A DNA stretch of 64,000 nucleotides from Bondarzewia mesenterica (GCA_004802705.1 SGPL01000030.1:1-64000), one strand, 5' to 3'. Positions 24,009 through 36,785 are shown, counted from the stretch's first letter. The notes: generated by a model not told the origin, from the sequence alone. A program made the numbers and translations.

Positions 24009-24368
24009 CTGCAGCTGCAATTATTTGTTTGATTGTATTCTCTTGATCTACATGTTGTACAATTTCGGAATCTATGTAACTTTTTTTAACTCGACGATTT
24101 TTATTTCCTGTATTTTTTCTCCCTTCTGCTCAAAGCTCAGCGCTGCTCGATTGCAAAACTTTTATTTTTGAAGGCGTACATACTTGCGTAGATCCATAGA
24201 AGGCAACCATTCAGGACACGACTCCGGAAGAGATCGCCTTCGAGTCACCTTGACCGTTTCTCTTCTGACACACGCACTACTGCTGCTAGTCTCTTCGCTA
24301 GTAGACAGCTCTCAAATCCCACTATATATCTCTTGAATCCATCTCTGTAGTTGATTGAGCTCTAAAGA

Positions 24369-26206
24369 ATGGCTCGCGCTCGCCATGGGACGTCGTCAAC
24401 CATCGTTATCAAGCTCGGTACGTGTCCTGGCTTTTCTGAGCTGGATTTTGTGCATGAACATCTGTTCAGGAACATCATCAATTGTACATGAGAAGACACA
24501 CCAGCCGCTACTATCAACGCTGTCTTCTGTAGTCGAGGTGGTTGTCCACCTTCGCGCCCAAGGTCACAAAGTCGTGCTGGTGAGCTCAGGCGCGATCGGT
24601 GTCGGCCTGCAGCGCATGGACATGCCCAGCCGACCAAAAAGTCTATCTGGGAAGCAGGTGAGGGCTGTATGCACGATGGATCAGACAGGACAGCTTATGC
24701 TCACGTTCAGGCGTTGGCGGCGATTGGTCAAGGAAGGCTTATTGCGCTTTATGATAACTTGTTTGGACAACTTGGACAGCCTATCGCGCAGGTACTGTTG
24801 ACGAGGGGTGATATATCAGATGTGCGCTGCAGGTTCACCGCGTTCTCTTTGGATTGTCTATACGTTTTCGGCTGATGTGGATTGATGGCGCAGCGGACAC
24901 GGTACTTGAATGCGGTGAATACATTCAAGGAACTCCTCTTAATGGGTGTTGTTCCAATTGTCAATGAGAATGACACGGTCTCTGTCAGCGTGAGTTTCTA
25001 TTTTCTTTAGCTTTTTACCCCTTCGCGAATGCAATGATGGGACTGCAGGAAATTAAATTCGGCGATAATGACACGCTGTCGGCCGTCACGTCGTCCATGA
25101 TCCACGCAGACTACCTCTTCCTCCTTACCGACGTTGATGGCCTCTATACTGCCAACCCACGAAAAGACCCGTCAGCCAGGCTCATCCAAGTCGTCTCTTC
25201 AATATCTGCAATCCGCGCTGAAGGTATGCAAACTTTCTCCCTGGCGAGGCATTGTTGATCCCCAACCCAGATGGCACGAATAGTTAGCACTGAAACATTG
25301 GGCTCCAGTCTTGGAACAGGCGGGATGGAAACAAAACTCATCGCTGCGGAAATTGCAACCGCAGCAGGCGTCACGACGATCATCACCTCGAGCAAGAATC
25401 CTTCCAACATCTTCGGTATCATCGAATACGATAATTCGCTCAAGTCCATCTCCTCCACGCCGCGGGAACCGCTTTCCCGTCGTGGTAGTCCGAGCCCCGA
25501 AAAATCTGCAATCACTTCCGAGAGCTCAAGCTCGAGGGTGTCGTCGCTCGGAAGGCCGCCACACACGGTTTTCACTCCGTCATCCTCACCCCTCCGAGAC
25601 CTGAAGTCGTGGACGATTCACACGCTCAATCCCGCAGGAAGCGTCATCATCGACACCGGCGCACATCATGTCCTCGCCAAACGTGAATCCGGCGGACGGC
25701 TCCTCGCTGCGGGTGTTCTTGGTGTTCGCGGTGCATTTGCATCAGGACAGGCCGTGCGGATCATGATACGACGAAATCCAGACGGAAAGATAGAAGACCC
25801 GGAGGCTGCCCGGGCATCGTATGTTGCAGGAATGGCCTCGACACAGCCTGGCACTCCCAACGCGTCGACTCTTCCTTCGCGGACAGCATCGGAGATAGAT
25901 TTGCTGGAGTCCACGAAGGTGCACGGGTTACCGGAGGATGATGCGGTCGTCTTGGAAAAACATGATGCGACGGAGAATTGGGAGTTGGACGAGGTCGGAA
26001 GAGGGTTGGCGAACTACAACTGGGCGCAGATCGAGAAAGTCAGGGGGCACAACAGGTACGTTGCATCTTTGTTTGATGATGATCATGCGAACGGGCATAC
26101 TGATCAAATGTTTCTGGATATTCACAGCTCACATCTACCGCAGTTGTTGAAATATGCAGATTCGGAGTACGTGGTGGAGAACGTGACGATCCGAGTACCG
26201 CCATGA
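24369..26206 (+). CDS. PRO1: glutamate 5-kinase
   Basis: Exons 24369-24417, 24470-24657, 24711-24821, 24894-24989, 25049-25223, 25284-26055 and 26128-26206 give 489 aa. The enzyme phosphorylates glutamate to gamma-glutamyl phosphate, the first step of proline synthesis. The amino-acid kinase fold shows [42 protein letters not shown] and [11 protein letters not shown] (substrate loop). A Ser-rich insert (about 305-345) separates the kinase end from the C-terminal PUA domain, which has [13 protein letters not shown] and [14 protein letters not shown]. The last intron (26056-26127, 72 nt, multiple of three) could also be read through; I prefer splicing because it removes an Asp/His-rich piece not expected in PUA. 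Confidence 0.93.
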
Positions 26207-26512
26207 CATGCGTAGGTGGAAGCACTCTGTTCTACTTACATCGTTGTTGGGTCGTAGTTACTGTGTGCTGCAGGCCTAAGTAGTGCCACGGCCAGTGTAA
26301 CTGATGCGACAAAAATGAAACGATTTTTGCTTGGTACTGAAACAGATCTAATCAGTTACCGGATTTGGAAGTAGAGATAACCAGGCACTTCATCGCTCCG
26401 CCGCCGCATAACTTTAAAACTTTCCTCCAACCATTCCGACACCTTCATCTCTCTTTCTGAATGCTTTAACACCGTTTTCTTAGAACTCATCTCTATTTGT
26501 AATCTATTCACT

Positions 26513-27789
26513 ATGCTCCACGGAAATTCAGTCAGAATTCTTACCGGTGAGCTCATTTTTTGTGTCCTTGTCCGACACTGCCAAACTCAAGTATTCCGTG
26601 CTGCAGGCAACAGCCATCCCGAGCTCGCCAGTGCTGTGGCCGAGCGGTGAGCTGCTCTTTTCCATGGGGCGGCCGAGCGGTCGATGGACTACGATTTCTC
26701 TCATAGGCTCAACACGCCCCTGACGCCGTGCGAGGTCAAAAAGTTCTCCAACGGCGAGGTGAATGTTAAGATTCACGAGTCCGTCCGTGACGAGGACGTC
26801 TTCATCATCCAGTCCGCCTGTGGCGATGTCAACGATCACCTCATGGAACTTCTCATCCTAATATCCGCCTGCAAGGGTGCCTCTGCTCGACGCATCACCG
26901 CCGTCATGCCGTGCTACCCCTATGCGAGGATGGACAAGAAAGAACAGTCTCGCGCACCCATCACCGCGAAGCTTGTCGCCAACATGCTTGCTGTCGCGGG
27001 ATGTGACCATGTCATTACCATGGATCTCCATGCATCCCAGATACAGGGATTCTTTGATTTCCCGGTGGACAACCTCTATTCAGAACCTTTGATGATTGCG
27101 TACATCAAGAGGCACATTGAGGGCTGGAGGGATGGGATCATTGTCAGTCCGGATGCTGGAGGCGCGAAGCGGTGAGTTACTCTTTTTTTTCTGTCGGTGC
27201 CACCGCCCTAACGGTCGGGACAGAGTGGCGGCTATAGCGGACAAGCTCGGTCTTGAGTTTGCTCTGTTTCATAGGAAGCGAGATGGCAAGTCAGAAGACG
27301 CGCCTGAAAAGATGGAGCTTCTCGTGGGTGACGTGAAGGACAAAGTTGCCATTTTGGTGGACGACATGATCGACACCGGGAATACTTTGACTTTGGCTGC
27401 GCGCTCGCTACAGGAGAACGGTGCAAAAAGAATTCATGCTTTCGTATCCCATGGTGAGTAATACTCACATTTTCCATTTTTTCTTCAACTCTGCATGTCC
27501 TATTCCAGGCATATTTTCCCAAGCACGGATGAGTGTTATCGAGAATCTCCCTATTGACACACTAGTCGTATGTACTCTTCTCTCCGATTCGTTATCTGTG
27601 TGTTCGAGACGCGGTTTACAGGTCACGAACACTCTGCCCCAAAAAGAGCATGAACATCTGTGTACGAAGCTCATCACCATTGACATAAGCCATTTAATTG
27701 CGGAAAGTATTCGTCGGACGCACAACGGCGAGTCTATCAGTCTGTTATTTGGAGAGTGGGCGGACAGCGCTGGGATGAATGGATACTGA
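26513..27789 (+). CDS. PRS: ribose-phosphate pyrophosphokinase (PRPP synthetase)
   Basis: Six exons (26513-26546, 26607-26646, 26707-27171, 27224-27453, 27509-27567, 27622-27789) give 331 aa, full length for the family. It makes PRPP from ribose 5-phosphate and ATP for nucleotide, His and Trp synthesis. Seen: [12 protein letters not shown] at the start, [10 protein letters not shown], the flexible loop [12 protein letters not shown], the catalytic [24 protein letters not shown], and the PRPP loop [13 protein letters not shown] at about 225-235. Fungi usually carry several PRS paralogues that form a complex; which one this is cannot be told. The ATG lies 300 nt after the glutamate 5-kinase stop. 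Confidence 0.94.
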
Positions 27790-28543
27790 TATNTTTAGAC
27801 TCGGGCCGTCGGAGGCAGTGAGGACCAACGGACTTTATTCCCTCTCAGCTGCAGTTTCTTCGCGCGCGTTGTATTACTACCTAAGTAGGGGGCACAATCA
27901 TAGACCCAGGAAAATCACATCGTCGTTATGAGTGCGAGATCGAGCGTGGCAGCACCCTGCCAGCTTTTGGTATGTAACGTGTGCTTTTTCATTGCCTGTG
28001 CTTCTCCGTCGTGGTGTGAAGGTCATCGAGAAGTCTGATCTTCTGATCTCCGACGCATTTTAACAGCATTCCGATGCCGATTGTTGATTAATATCCTCGG
28101 AGTGTTCGGCTTTTTCTCTACCCTATCTGCTCGTGCTGATGGCATCCTTAGCACTTCAGCGATTCTTTCTGGTGCATAGGCATCTACCGTTCTCTTTAGG
28201 CACCAATGTACTCAACGCCCAGTAAAAGGGCTTGGCGAATCCAGTATTTTGGCTTTGCTTTGCTGGGCATGGACGAGGTGCTTCCAGTCATGTAAGAAAG
28301 TATTAGTGACCTTCCGGCATGGACAACCCGAATCTTGGTCTATGCTTCTCTGCGATCTTTGTTCCCTCGTTCCTTGGCGTGAGCTTCCCATGAAGCCTAT
28401 GCTTTCCCAACGCTTCCGTCTTGCTTCCGTCATTCTCAAGTTTATCCCTCGTCTGCGCAACTGATGCATATAAATCGCACTGACACCATCCTCCCATCTC
28501 CCTCCAGTCCATTTTCCTCTCTTACAGCTCCTACTCAGCTGAC
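27790..28543. other. intergenic between PRPP synthetase and DUF6593 gene
   Basis: One ambiguous base (n) sits at about 27793. No supported coding exon; a CT-rich stretch at about 28490-28530 directly precedes the next ATG and is probably its promoter/leader. Confidence 0.5.
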
Positions 28544-29284
28544 ATGGCCACACAAAAGTTAGTACTCACGACGACGAGCCTGCACAACCTCGTCATTGCC
28601 AACAGCTCCGATATGATCTACTACGAGATCGTCACGCCCAAGTGGGAGCGCGGACTCACGCGCATCAACAAGCTGGACCCGAATGTGCGCGAGTTCGACA
28701 TGATTGGCGAGCTGCGGAACGATAACGATAAGCCGGTCGCGGTGCGCATCTATGGCGGCGAGTTCAAGCCTGTAGAGGAGTTCTTGCACGTTGGAAATGG
28801 GGAAGCGGATACGTCAGTGTTTTGTTCTCTTCTCTTTTTCGTTGGTGTCTACAAGTGAACTGAATTGGTAGGATGGTTTTGTAATAGCAATGGACGGTTT
28901 AGAGGCAAAGATGGAAAGGATTATCTGTGGAGAGTGAAGAATCGACAGCTTCAGGTAACGAATCTCCCCTTCTCCGCCTAGTACAATAGTGCGCCGGTTC
29001 GCCACTCACAATCTCACATCCGAGCAGCTTGTACCCGCAAGCGCGCCAGAAGGGAAACCTGTTGCCAAGTTTCACAGACACAAGCGCTATTTCTTCGTTT
29101 TGAGGATGTCTCGACAGCCTTACATTGAGGTTGAGCCCGATGTCCTTGACACACTTGATTCACTCATCAGTGAGTTTGAAACTCCTTGTCTCTTCTGGCA
29201 TGGTCTGCTGACTTGAGTATATTATTATTGAATGTAGTATCATTCCTGCTCATTGAGAGGAGGCGGAGACATGGCGACAAATGA
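28544..29284 (+). CDS. DUF6593 domain protein
   Basis: Four exons (28544-28812, 28888-28954, 29028-29169, 29238-29284) give 174 aa. The pattern fits the mushroom-specific DUF6593 family. It opens with an N-terminal beta strand set (TTSLHNLVIANSSDMIYYEIVTPKW), then a long disordered-looking middle containing GRFRGKDGKDYLWRVKN, a C-terminal EVEPDVLDTLDSLI strand/helix, and ends in ISFLLIERRRR. The family's role is unknown. It is short, soluble and has no signal peptide. Splice phases agree at all three junctions. The family name is from memory of the pattern, so the name is less sure than the gene model. Confidence 0.7.
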
Positions 29285-29508
29285 GCTTTGTCGAGATATA
29301 CCTGCGATACTCAGCTCGTCGGGCTTCCTGCATTCCTGGTGATGGGCGGCGGATCAGTAGAGAGTATTTGACCTCATCATATATACAAAGAGCAATCGAA
29401 TGCCGTCTGATTCGTGTTATTGTGATAGCCAACCTCCTACGGAGGTCTATAATATGTGGGAAACCAGTTACGGAAGTCGGACTAGCTGTGAGATCCTCTC
29501 TAACCACA

Positions 29509-30835
29509 TTAGTTGATTGTTGTCTTGTAGGCGGAGATAGTGAGCGTCGCGCTGCCTGTGTTCAGTAACCTGTGGTCATTCGAATGGTCGTTTGATACAA
29601 TGAAGTTGTGTACCAATGAAAGGCTCAGTTCCAGCCTGAGCTTGCACCAAAAATTGTGAGGTCGGTACACCTTGGTTGGTCGTCAAGAAAGCTAGCATCG
29701 TCGATATCAGCGAACATACAAAGCACAGAAACTTCATGAAAATCTCGTACTCAAGAAAGGCTTGAAATTGGAATCGAAAGACGTTATCTCGGTGGGCGCA
29801 ACGAAAGAGAAGACGGTCCAGGTCGAGACAGTGCCCTTAAAAAGTTTCCAGGTTGTTCCATTGATACTGCTCCCGATATTTCAGCGTGGGGTTAAGGATG
29901 AGGATGGGGGGCGGACTGACCTTGCGGTGCTAATCTGGGAACCTGCTGGACCCGCACTTTACACCGTTTCTTGAGACTGCAAGTACCAAAGCGGAAGAAC
30001 ATTATGGCAGACGAACTCACCCGCCACGCGTGCTCAGCCAGACCATGCTATACCGGACACACGATGAGGAAAGCAATCTTGGAAGGAAAGAGATCAACGG
30101 CATACATTTCAAAAGTCGAAGTGGAGGATGCGCCGCTGGAGTTACCCACGTTCGAGAGCCAGAGGTCATACGAAACATCGGCCACGAGATCTGAAGACGC
30201 AGAACTGTATGTCCAATGCCAGGTCGTTGGGATGGACGAGATGGCAGATATTTGCTTGCCGAGGCCCTGGCGGGGATCCAGGTTCGTGACTGCAAACAAC
30301 GATCGGTTAAGACAATCACAAAACCCGAAGGAAACAGTGCGGACAGCTTTTGACTTGGAAATCACCACCAACCCACGTATAGGCGGTAGTCCAGGCGATC
30401 GTCGTCCCGCTGACGGAAGTCACTTGAGAACTTTGAGAACCTACAAGACCATGGACAACATGTTTTCGATGTAGGTCAACTTTGCTTACCACTGGTAGCA
30501 GCAGATTCACCCCAGAGATTGTTCTCCAAAATGTAGACTCTGATTTTTTTTGAGAGGTGTCAATAATGAAAGCAAATAAGCAAACTGACCCGCCAGCCTG
30601 CGGCAAAAAATCAGGCAGTGTTAGACAACGATGGACGTGTGGAGCCTGGGAGGTCATTTACCTCTGATTCTGTGGCGAACTGTGCAGTCAAGATCGCACC
30701 GCGCTTAACCAATGCGGAGGTAGATTCGGCGACAGCAATCGCAGATGCCGTATTATTATGTGGCACTGCGAGAACAGACGCAAGATTGAAAGAGGCAAGG
30801 CAATACACGAAGGTCTTCAAGATGGCCATTGGCAT
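29509..30835 (-). CDS. GH12 endo-beta-1,4-glucanase/xyloglucanase, paralogue 1
   Basis: Ten exons: 30835-30662, 30597-30590, 30539-30490, 30440-30345, 30289-30106, 30047-30021, 29956-29921, 29866-29751, 29691-29614, 29555-29509; 271 aa, complete. A signal peptide (to about ASVLA) and a short propeptide ending in Lys-Arg (LVKRG), a Kex2-type site, precede the catalytic domain. GH12 signatures are [27 protein letters not shown] and ADVSYDLW. The nucleophile Glu is in FEIMVW (about 170) and the acid/base Glu in GTEPFIG (about 253). The enzyme should cleave beta-1,4-glucan or xyloglucan outside the cell. The second exon is only 8 nt (GCTGGCGG). Every internal exon has the same length as in the neighbouring paralogue; only exon 1 is longer. 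An alternative ATG two codons downstream exists. Confidence 0.92.
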
Positions 30836-30899
30836 CGCTCAGTAATTTCGTTTCATGAGTGCTATTGTCATTTTATAATGCTGTATGAGTATTTCATAT

Positions 30900-31700
30900 T
30901 ACAACGGGCGGGCCGATGGATGAAGATCAGCTGCACACACTGAGATTAAGGACAAACATAACAGGCAAGGTTACTCACAAGCAGGCGGTATATCGTGTGT
31001 AATAATCGGCGGATCAAGTCATGTAAGTTCACTTGAGCTGATGCGCGGTTGCACTATGCCACCACGTCAAGCATGCGGTGCCAATTCGTGGGACGAAAGG
31101 TAGTGCATTTGCTCGATTCGACACCATAAATAAGAAGCCATCAACGCCATTGGCCGCGTTGCGAGTCACCAACCAACGGTTGGACCATCTACTATGGAAA
31201 ATTTTGTTATAGTACAAATTGTCAGAGTTGTCAACTGATAGGACGCGTTCAGGGAATGAGCATCCCGCTGCAAAGCAGTCGGGAATTTGCTGACAAGGCA
31301 TGGATGGGTAGAGATCCAGAAGCCCCCACACATTTGAAGTTTGTGAGGTAATGAACATCGACTCTCACCATTCCGTATACGCTTGGCTTTCAAATCAGAC
31401 GTCCCGATCATCCTGAACGACACTTTCAATAAAACCCATGGCAACATACATTGGGGAATTAGATCTCACCGTATAGACACTCCAGTGCGGTGACTGCAAA
31501 ATTCACAGTTGCTCAGACGGCGAGATCTCATATACAGGACACTGTATCAAAGGCAATCAGCCTCCGGGATAACCACAGTTGAACAACTTGAAGGTTCGAA
31601 TGTTGACACGGCAGACAGAGCGGCTTTGCGAAAAATTGCAAAAAAATCGCGAACACAAAAATCGCGAACAAAGTAAACACCAACCGTGGATTCTGCATTG
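30900..31700. other. spacer between the two GH12 genes
   Basis: About 0.9 kb separates the start of paralogue 1 from the stop of paralogue 2. Minus-strand frames of 93-109 codons (31029-31447) show no known motif and no splice support; I do not call a gene here. Confidence 0.4.
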
Positions 31701-31753
31701 TGTACATAAGATAACGACAATTAGCTATTGCGAGTTTGAACGCATGAAGCAAC

Positions 31754-33028
31754 TCAGTTGATTGCGAGTTGGTACGATGTCGTAGTAAGGGTTGCGATCC
31801 CTGCCCAAAGGTTAAAGAACTCTCATCGACGTGTAGCAAATGCAGCACATACCGATGAACGGCTCGGTACCGGCTTGAGCTTGGACCAAGTACTGAGAAG
31901 ACGAGACGCCCTGGTCACTCGTCAAGTACGCTAAAATGTCAGTAAATTGACCGTATGAATACCACAAAGACTGCTGAGACATACTAAGGAAGGGCTTGAG
32001 ATCCGTGTCGAAGCTGGTGATTTCACTGGGTGCAACGAACGAGAAGACGGTCCAGGTTGAGACCGTGCCTTTGTAAAGATTCCAGGTCACGCCGTCGACA
32101 CTGTTGTCCTCCGTCAGCCTTCAGGAGAAGCCTCAATACAATGACGATTCGAGCTTACGTAGCAGTGCCAATCTGCGATCCCGCGGGTCCAGCACTGGCG
32201 AATAGAAAATGAACTTGACACCGGGAAGGCGAATCAACGCCTTGCTTACCCGCCGCGAGTGCTCAACCAGATCATACTGCGAGGGAAAAGGAGAAGGTTA
32301 GCCTCAACTCAAAGGAGAATGGTGCACAAAAATTCACATTTCGTAGGTCGATGACGAAGACGCCCCGCCAGTTCCAGCCGTATCAGACAGCCAAATGTCA
32401 TAAGAGACGTCGGCCACAAGGCCAGACGATGCAGAGCTGTAAGTCCAGTGCCACGTCGTCGGAATTGATGAGATGGAAGATATCGTCTTGCCAAGACCTT
32501 GGCGGAGGTCGAGGTTTGCGTCTGTAGGACTCGAATGAGCACATGCGGTCTGAACGAAAGACAAGACCGACAGCTTTTGACTTGATAATTTCCACCAGTC
32601 CAGCTGTAAGTCGTGTGCCAGGCTATCGTGGTCCCGCTCACGGACATGACTTGAGAGCTTTGAGAACCTATCGCAGCATGATTACGAAACAACGAAGAGA
32701 TTGAATCTGGGTGATACACTTACCGCTGGTAGCACCCGATTCCCCCCAGAGGTTGTTTTCCAGAGTATACACCCTGAACGCGGTGCATAAGAACTTACAC
32801 TGTCCTGTAGTATTGTCTACTCACCCGCCAGCCTATGTGCAAGGAAGTTTGCTCAGCGTTGATGGCTAGAATATTCAAACTCATACGAACTTCGGATTCG
32901 GTATCCCATTGTCCAGTTAGCACTGAGCCTCGTTTGCTGAGCGCTTGGGTGTCACTGACGGGAACCGCCAAGACAGACGCGAGATTGAGAGAGAGCAGAA
33001 TGAGCGCAAAACCCTTAGTGAAAACCAT
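31754..33028 (-). CDS. GH12 endo-beta-1,4-glucanase/xyloglucanase, paralogue 2
   Basis: Ten exons: 33028-32891, 32832-32825, 32773-32724, 32667-32572, 32521-32338, 32276-32250, 32194-32159, 32100-31985, 31930-31853, 31800-31754; 259 aa, complete. Signal peptide to about ASVLA, then a propeptide ending in Lys-Arg (LSKRG). Conserved GH12 blocks are [30 protein letters not shown], nucleophile in YEIMIW (E about 158), VAPSEITSF, and acid/base in GTEPFIG (E about 241). A TATA-like TATAAAGG lies about 40 nt upstream of the ATG. Exons 2-10 match paralogue 1 in length exactly, including the 8-nt exon 2, so the two arose by tandem duplication. Secreted plant-wall enzyme by family knowledge. Confidence 0.93.
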
Positions 33029-33575
33029 CTCGGTCGCAGGGTCTGTTTGAAACAATGCCTGTCCTTTATACTGTTTGCGCGATGCTGTCGGCCTTACGAG
33101 GCGGGCCGACGGGAAAATCATCTAGGCGTCATCTGGCGACCAAAGACGAATGATGTATGGAGCCCGAAGGAAGTTCACCGTACTTACAGCAGTATGCGGC
33201 TTACAACCTATCGTAGCATGATGAGGACGCATGCCTGGCGGAGAAATGGTGGTACGTGACCATTTAGTGGCATCCACAGCTCATATTCATCCGAAGTTCA
33301 GGCTACTTCAACCCGACAGCGAACAGACAAAACTGGTGACCAAGTCTCTGGATGGTGGGCGCAGTGATGGACAAGTTGAGTACTGCGTGTCTAGATGAAG
33401 AGACTTCAAACAGAAGCAGAGGCGTTGCTTGGGCGTTGCCACCGTACATATATTCTGTGGCCGGCCCGTTGTTCCCGCCTGCGGGAAGAAGTACGGATGA
33501 GACTTCGACTGAGCTCCCGAGGATCATATTCGAGTGCAAGTCTCAACCAGGTCTCAACCGTCACTAGCATTCACC

Positions 33576-34861
33576 ATGACGAGCCTACCTCCTAATCGCT
33601 ATGCGCCAGGCTTCTGGCATGAGGCCTACGACATCTGCCTTCGCTTTGAGAGCGACTGTCAGAATCTGCCACTTGTCCGAGCAAGCGCTTCACCGTTGAT
33701 TTGCGCAAGGTTCCTCGGATACATGATTCTTGAGGCCCCGACTGATCGCGGTCGCGACAATTGTGCGAATGAAATCAAGGATTGTGCCGATGAGGAGACG
33801 CTGATGAAACTAGCCAACCTTTACATCAATGATCACGTTCGTTGCTGTGAGTCTCTGCTTTAGCATTGGTCCCACCATTGCTATATTTCATCTACTCACA
33901 AGCATCCGAAACGGCAGTCAAATCGGCCAAGGGTCGTACCCCTACACCGTCAGAGCATCCTTCCAGGCCCTCGTTCGATGACACCCAGGAAGCCTTGAAA
34001 TATTTGCTGCAGCAAGCCCCGCAGAACCATACGACGGCAAAAAGCAAGGTCAGTGGATGCCCGTATGGCTATTCTGCCTCACACACACCTTGTCAGGCCC
34101 TTATCCGTGATAGCTATCGCTGTACTCTGACAGGCCACTACGATAAAGCATGCTACCTGAGTATGAACACGATACGGAGAAAAGTTGACAGTTGTGGCCT
34201 CCGCGTTGCAGTCACCGAGGCTGCCCATATCTTTCCTGAGTCCATGAATGCAAGAGTTTCTGGGGAAAATGAGGGAGGTGTCAAGGTACATTCCTTTTCT
34301 GTTAGCCCGAAAGGTCAGTTCTGAACTTGCATCATGTAGCGCGAATATGCCGCCTCTGTTTGGGCCGTCATGGAACGTTTTGGCCAGGCCTTTGTTACTG
34401 AGGAACTCAACAGCCCTGACATTCACCGTCTTCAGAATATCTTGACGATGGAAGCCTCCAAGCATGAGATGTTTGATTCCCTTCAGCTCTGGCTTGAAAG
34501 CACAGTGAGGCACATTCCAGAGTGGCGAAGGAGGCTAATAACATAGATTTTACAGGGCTCTCCTAATTGTTACAAGGTGAACTCAGTCGCGCCTGCGCTT
34601 CAAAGCGATATTCCAGATATCGTAACATTCACAACATCGGATCCACTTAATCTGCCATTGCCATCTCCAGACTATTTGCATCTGCATGCTGCATGTGCCC
34701 GAGTGGCTCATCTCTCTGGTGCAGGAGAACATATTGACCGTGTCTTTCGAGACATGGAGGAAATGCAGGTGTTGGCAGTTGACGGATCATCCACAGATAT
34801 CTTAAGTTATGCGTTATCAAGCTCAGTGAAATTCGCGGATTTAGAGAACGAATCGCAGTAA
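33576..34861 (+). CDS. HNH endonuclease domain protein
   Basis: Five exons (33576-33846, 33903-34048, 34097-34285, 34340-34504, 34556-34861) give 358 aa. The centre carries the HNH core seen in many mushroom proteins: ALIRDSYRCTLTG with Cys at about 148 and a strand followed by TEAAHIFPES with the catalytic-type His at about 183. EYAASVWAVM after it is also typical of the family (PF13391-like). N- and C-terminal parts are family-specific and show no other domain. No signal peptide, so probably intracellular. Mushroom genomes carry tens of these; their job is unknown. I cannot confirm the second metal-binding residue by eye. Confidence 0.8.
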
Positions 34862-34869
34862 CCCAGAGT

Positions 34870-35750
34870 GGAGCAACGGAAGTGCCTACGATATATACAG
34901 ACCCTGCTACGTACGTTTCTACCATATTCATGGTTTCTTTCGTTGGTTTCCCAACCTCACACGCCAACCCTCGAACCCTCTCCATCCTCATCCTATTCGT
35001 ACGACGTCCTTACCTCCATCCAACACTCGACCCGACAACCCCCCTACACAACCGCATCTCATTCAGTGCTCCACGGACACTCACATGCACTAGCGACTGT
35101 GGAACTCATCAAGTTCTTGCCAAAGTCTCAGCGTCAACATCACCGCGACCCCCTGCGCCTGTGCCCGACGCAAGACCCTCAAGGTTCATATGTTTTTAGC
35201 ACAGACTTGTGCGGAGTGGAGTGTCATACACTGGCGTGATTGGGTTTGTATGTGAGTTACATCTTCACAAGCCACACCACGAGCGACGTTATGTGCGCTG
35301 GGAAGCCGAAGGGCACAGACACCTGGTTAAGGGCGCATCGCAAGACGCCCGTGCGCGGGTTCGTTCTCTTTCTAATTCCCCTCGTGGTGTAACTTAATTT
35401 TCAACGTACATTCTCATTTTTCCTCTGGCGCCGATTCGTAGCCAGTGCTAGCCATCCCACTCCAGACCCACTCGCCAATCCATCCATCGCCGCTTGAGGC
35501 TATTTTTCTGTTCGATAAGAAAAAAATTAGGAGAAATGCAAACAGATTCCGATGTATGCGATGATTAAGGGGGGGTAAAGGAGCAGGGTAATAAAATAAT
35601 TTATTGCATTGAGATACTGAGCACACCTGAGATACGCGAGTATTGGCATGAATTGGAGGTTGGAGATTGGAGATGGGTACCTTTTAACGAGTAGGCAAGA
35701 GCGAAGAAGTCAATAAGTATGAACAAGAGGTTATATAAACGAAATCGCGC
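34870..35750. other. intergenic
   Basis: Short plus-strand frames near 34870-35240 are Thr/Pro/Ser-rich and overlap each other; there is no motif or consistent splice model. Treated as non-coding. Confidence 0.4.
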
Positions 35751-35759
35751 CGCCAAGCC

Positions 35760-36785
35760 TGAGACAAAGCTGTTTGTTCCTCGCAGCACGTCGTCTCAGC
35801 CACGGATTTCGCACCGGACTGGCCCGATCTCAGATGAACAGCTCTCGCTGAACCAACTCAGGCAGTGGTGGTTCCTCATGCAGCTGAAAAGAAAAAACAG
35901 ATAAAATCATGAAATACGATTGCGTGAAACCAGAATAATTAGGACATGACAGCCACAGGACATAGATGGTATTAACAACAAACAGGCGACAAGCAGCTAG
36001 AACGATAGCGACAGTAAGAGAGAAGAAACAACTAGCTCGCCAATAGACCAGAGCTCGTCATCACTGACATCTTCGCCTCTGTTTTCCGCGCCATGCGCTC
36101 CTTCTGAAGTTGTATAGCGCAACGGCAAAAAACATCAGCGTCATCTTCACAAACAAACGACTGTGAGCACTTACCTTGCGAGCCTCAGAGGACGTGATCT
36201 CCTTCTGCTTCATGTTATCAACCTTTACCCATAGCGTTGTACTGGTCCTCCTCCTGGCCGTCCTTCTTGTCGATGCGGGGCCCTCTGAGCCCTGACCCTC
36301 GACCTAGTTGTGCCCGGAAGCCTCGAGACGACCGTCGCGCATCGCCCACACCTCCTTGCAGATCGACTCTGAGAAGTCGCGGTTGTGGGTGATGATGAGC
36401 ACCCGCCTTCGAAGACTTTGAGCGCCTCGATCGGAGCAGCAAGCGACTCGCAATCGAGGTAGTCTGGACATATAAAAAAAAGCAGATTTAGAAAAGAAGA
36501 TAGAGAGAACGTGTTGGAAAGAGACGCACTGATCGGCTCATCCAAGCACATGGCGTATAGGCGACGCCAGGTCGCGGCGCCGAACACTGACCGCCGGAAA
36601 CACCGCACATGGTATTATGCGAGACGAACTTGGGCTCAAGTCCAAGTCAGCGAAGTGCTCAATCTCCTGACGAATAAGGGGATGGAGCAAACCAAGGCGT
36701 TGAGCCTCGTGGGTGTTGATCTCGATGACTTTCTGTGTTTGAAAAGGTATGTCAACGACCATCTTCCCAGAAAAACATCGAGGAC
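35760..36785 (-). pseudogene. elongation factor 3 (eEF3) 3'-end fragment, stray copy
   Basis: This matches the 3' end of the eEF3 ruin at 40240-41130 in the same order. It includes a piece with KVIEINTHEAQRLGLLHPLIRQEIE, then FGAATWRR-x-YAMCLDEP, then DYLDCESLAAPIEALKVFEGG, then a frameshifted tail corresponding to GPRIDKKDG. Similarity even continues into the 3' flank (35760-36050). The frame breaks several times, the final stop of eEF3 is changed, and nothing upstream of the last ABC segment is present. Homology ends around 36785, inside the eEF3 intron, where a different gene begins. A dead fragment. Confidence 0.8.

Noticed and set aside
31029..31447. Third gene between the GH12 paralogues
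   Set aside because: Two overlapping frames of about 100 codons without motif; no GH12 remnants are visible in them.
34868..35240. Plus-strand Thr/Pro-rich frames after the HNH gene
   Set aside because: They overlap each other in two frames, lack splice support and have no domain.
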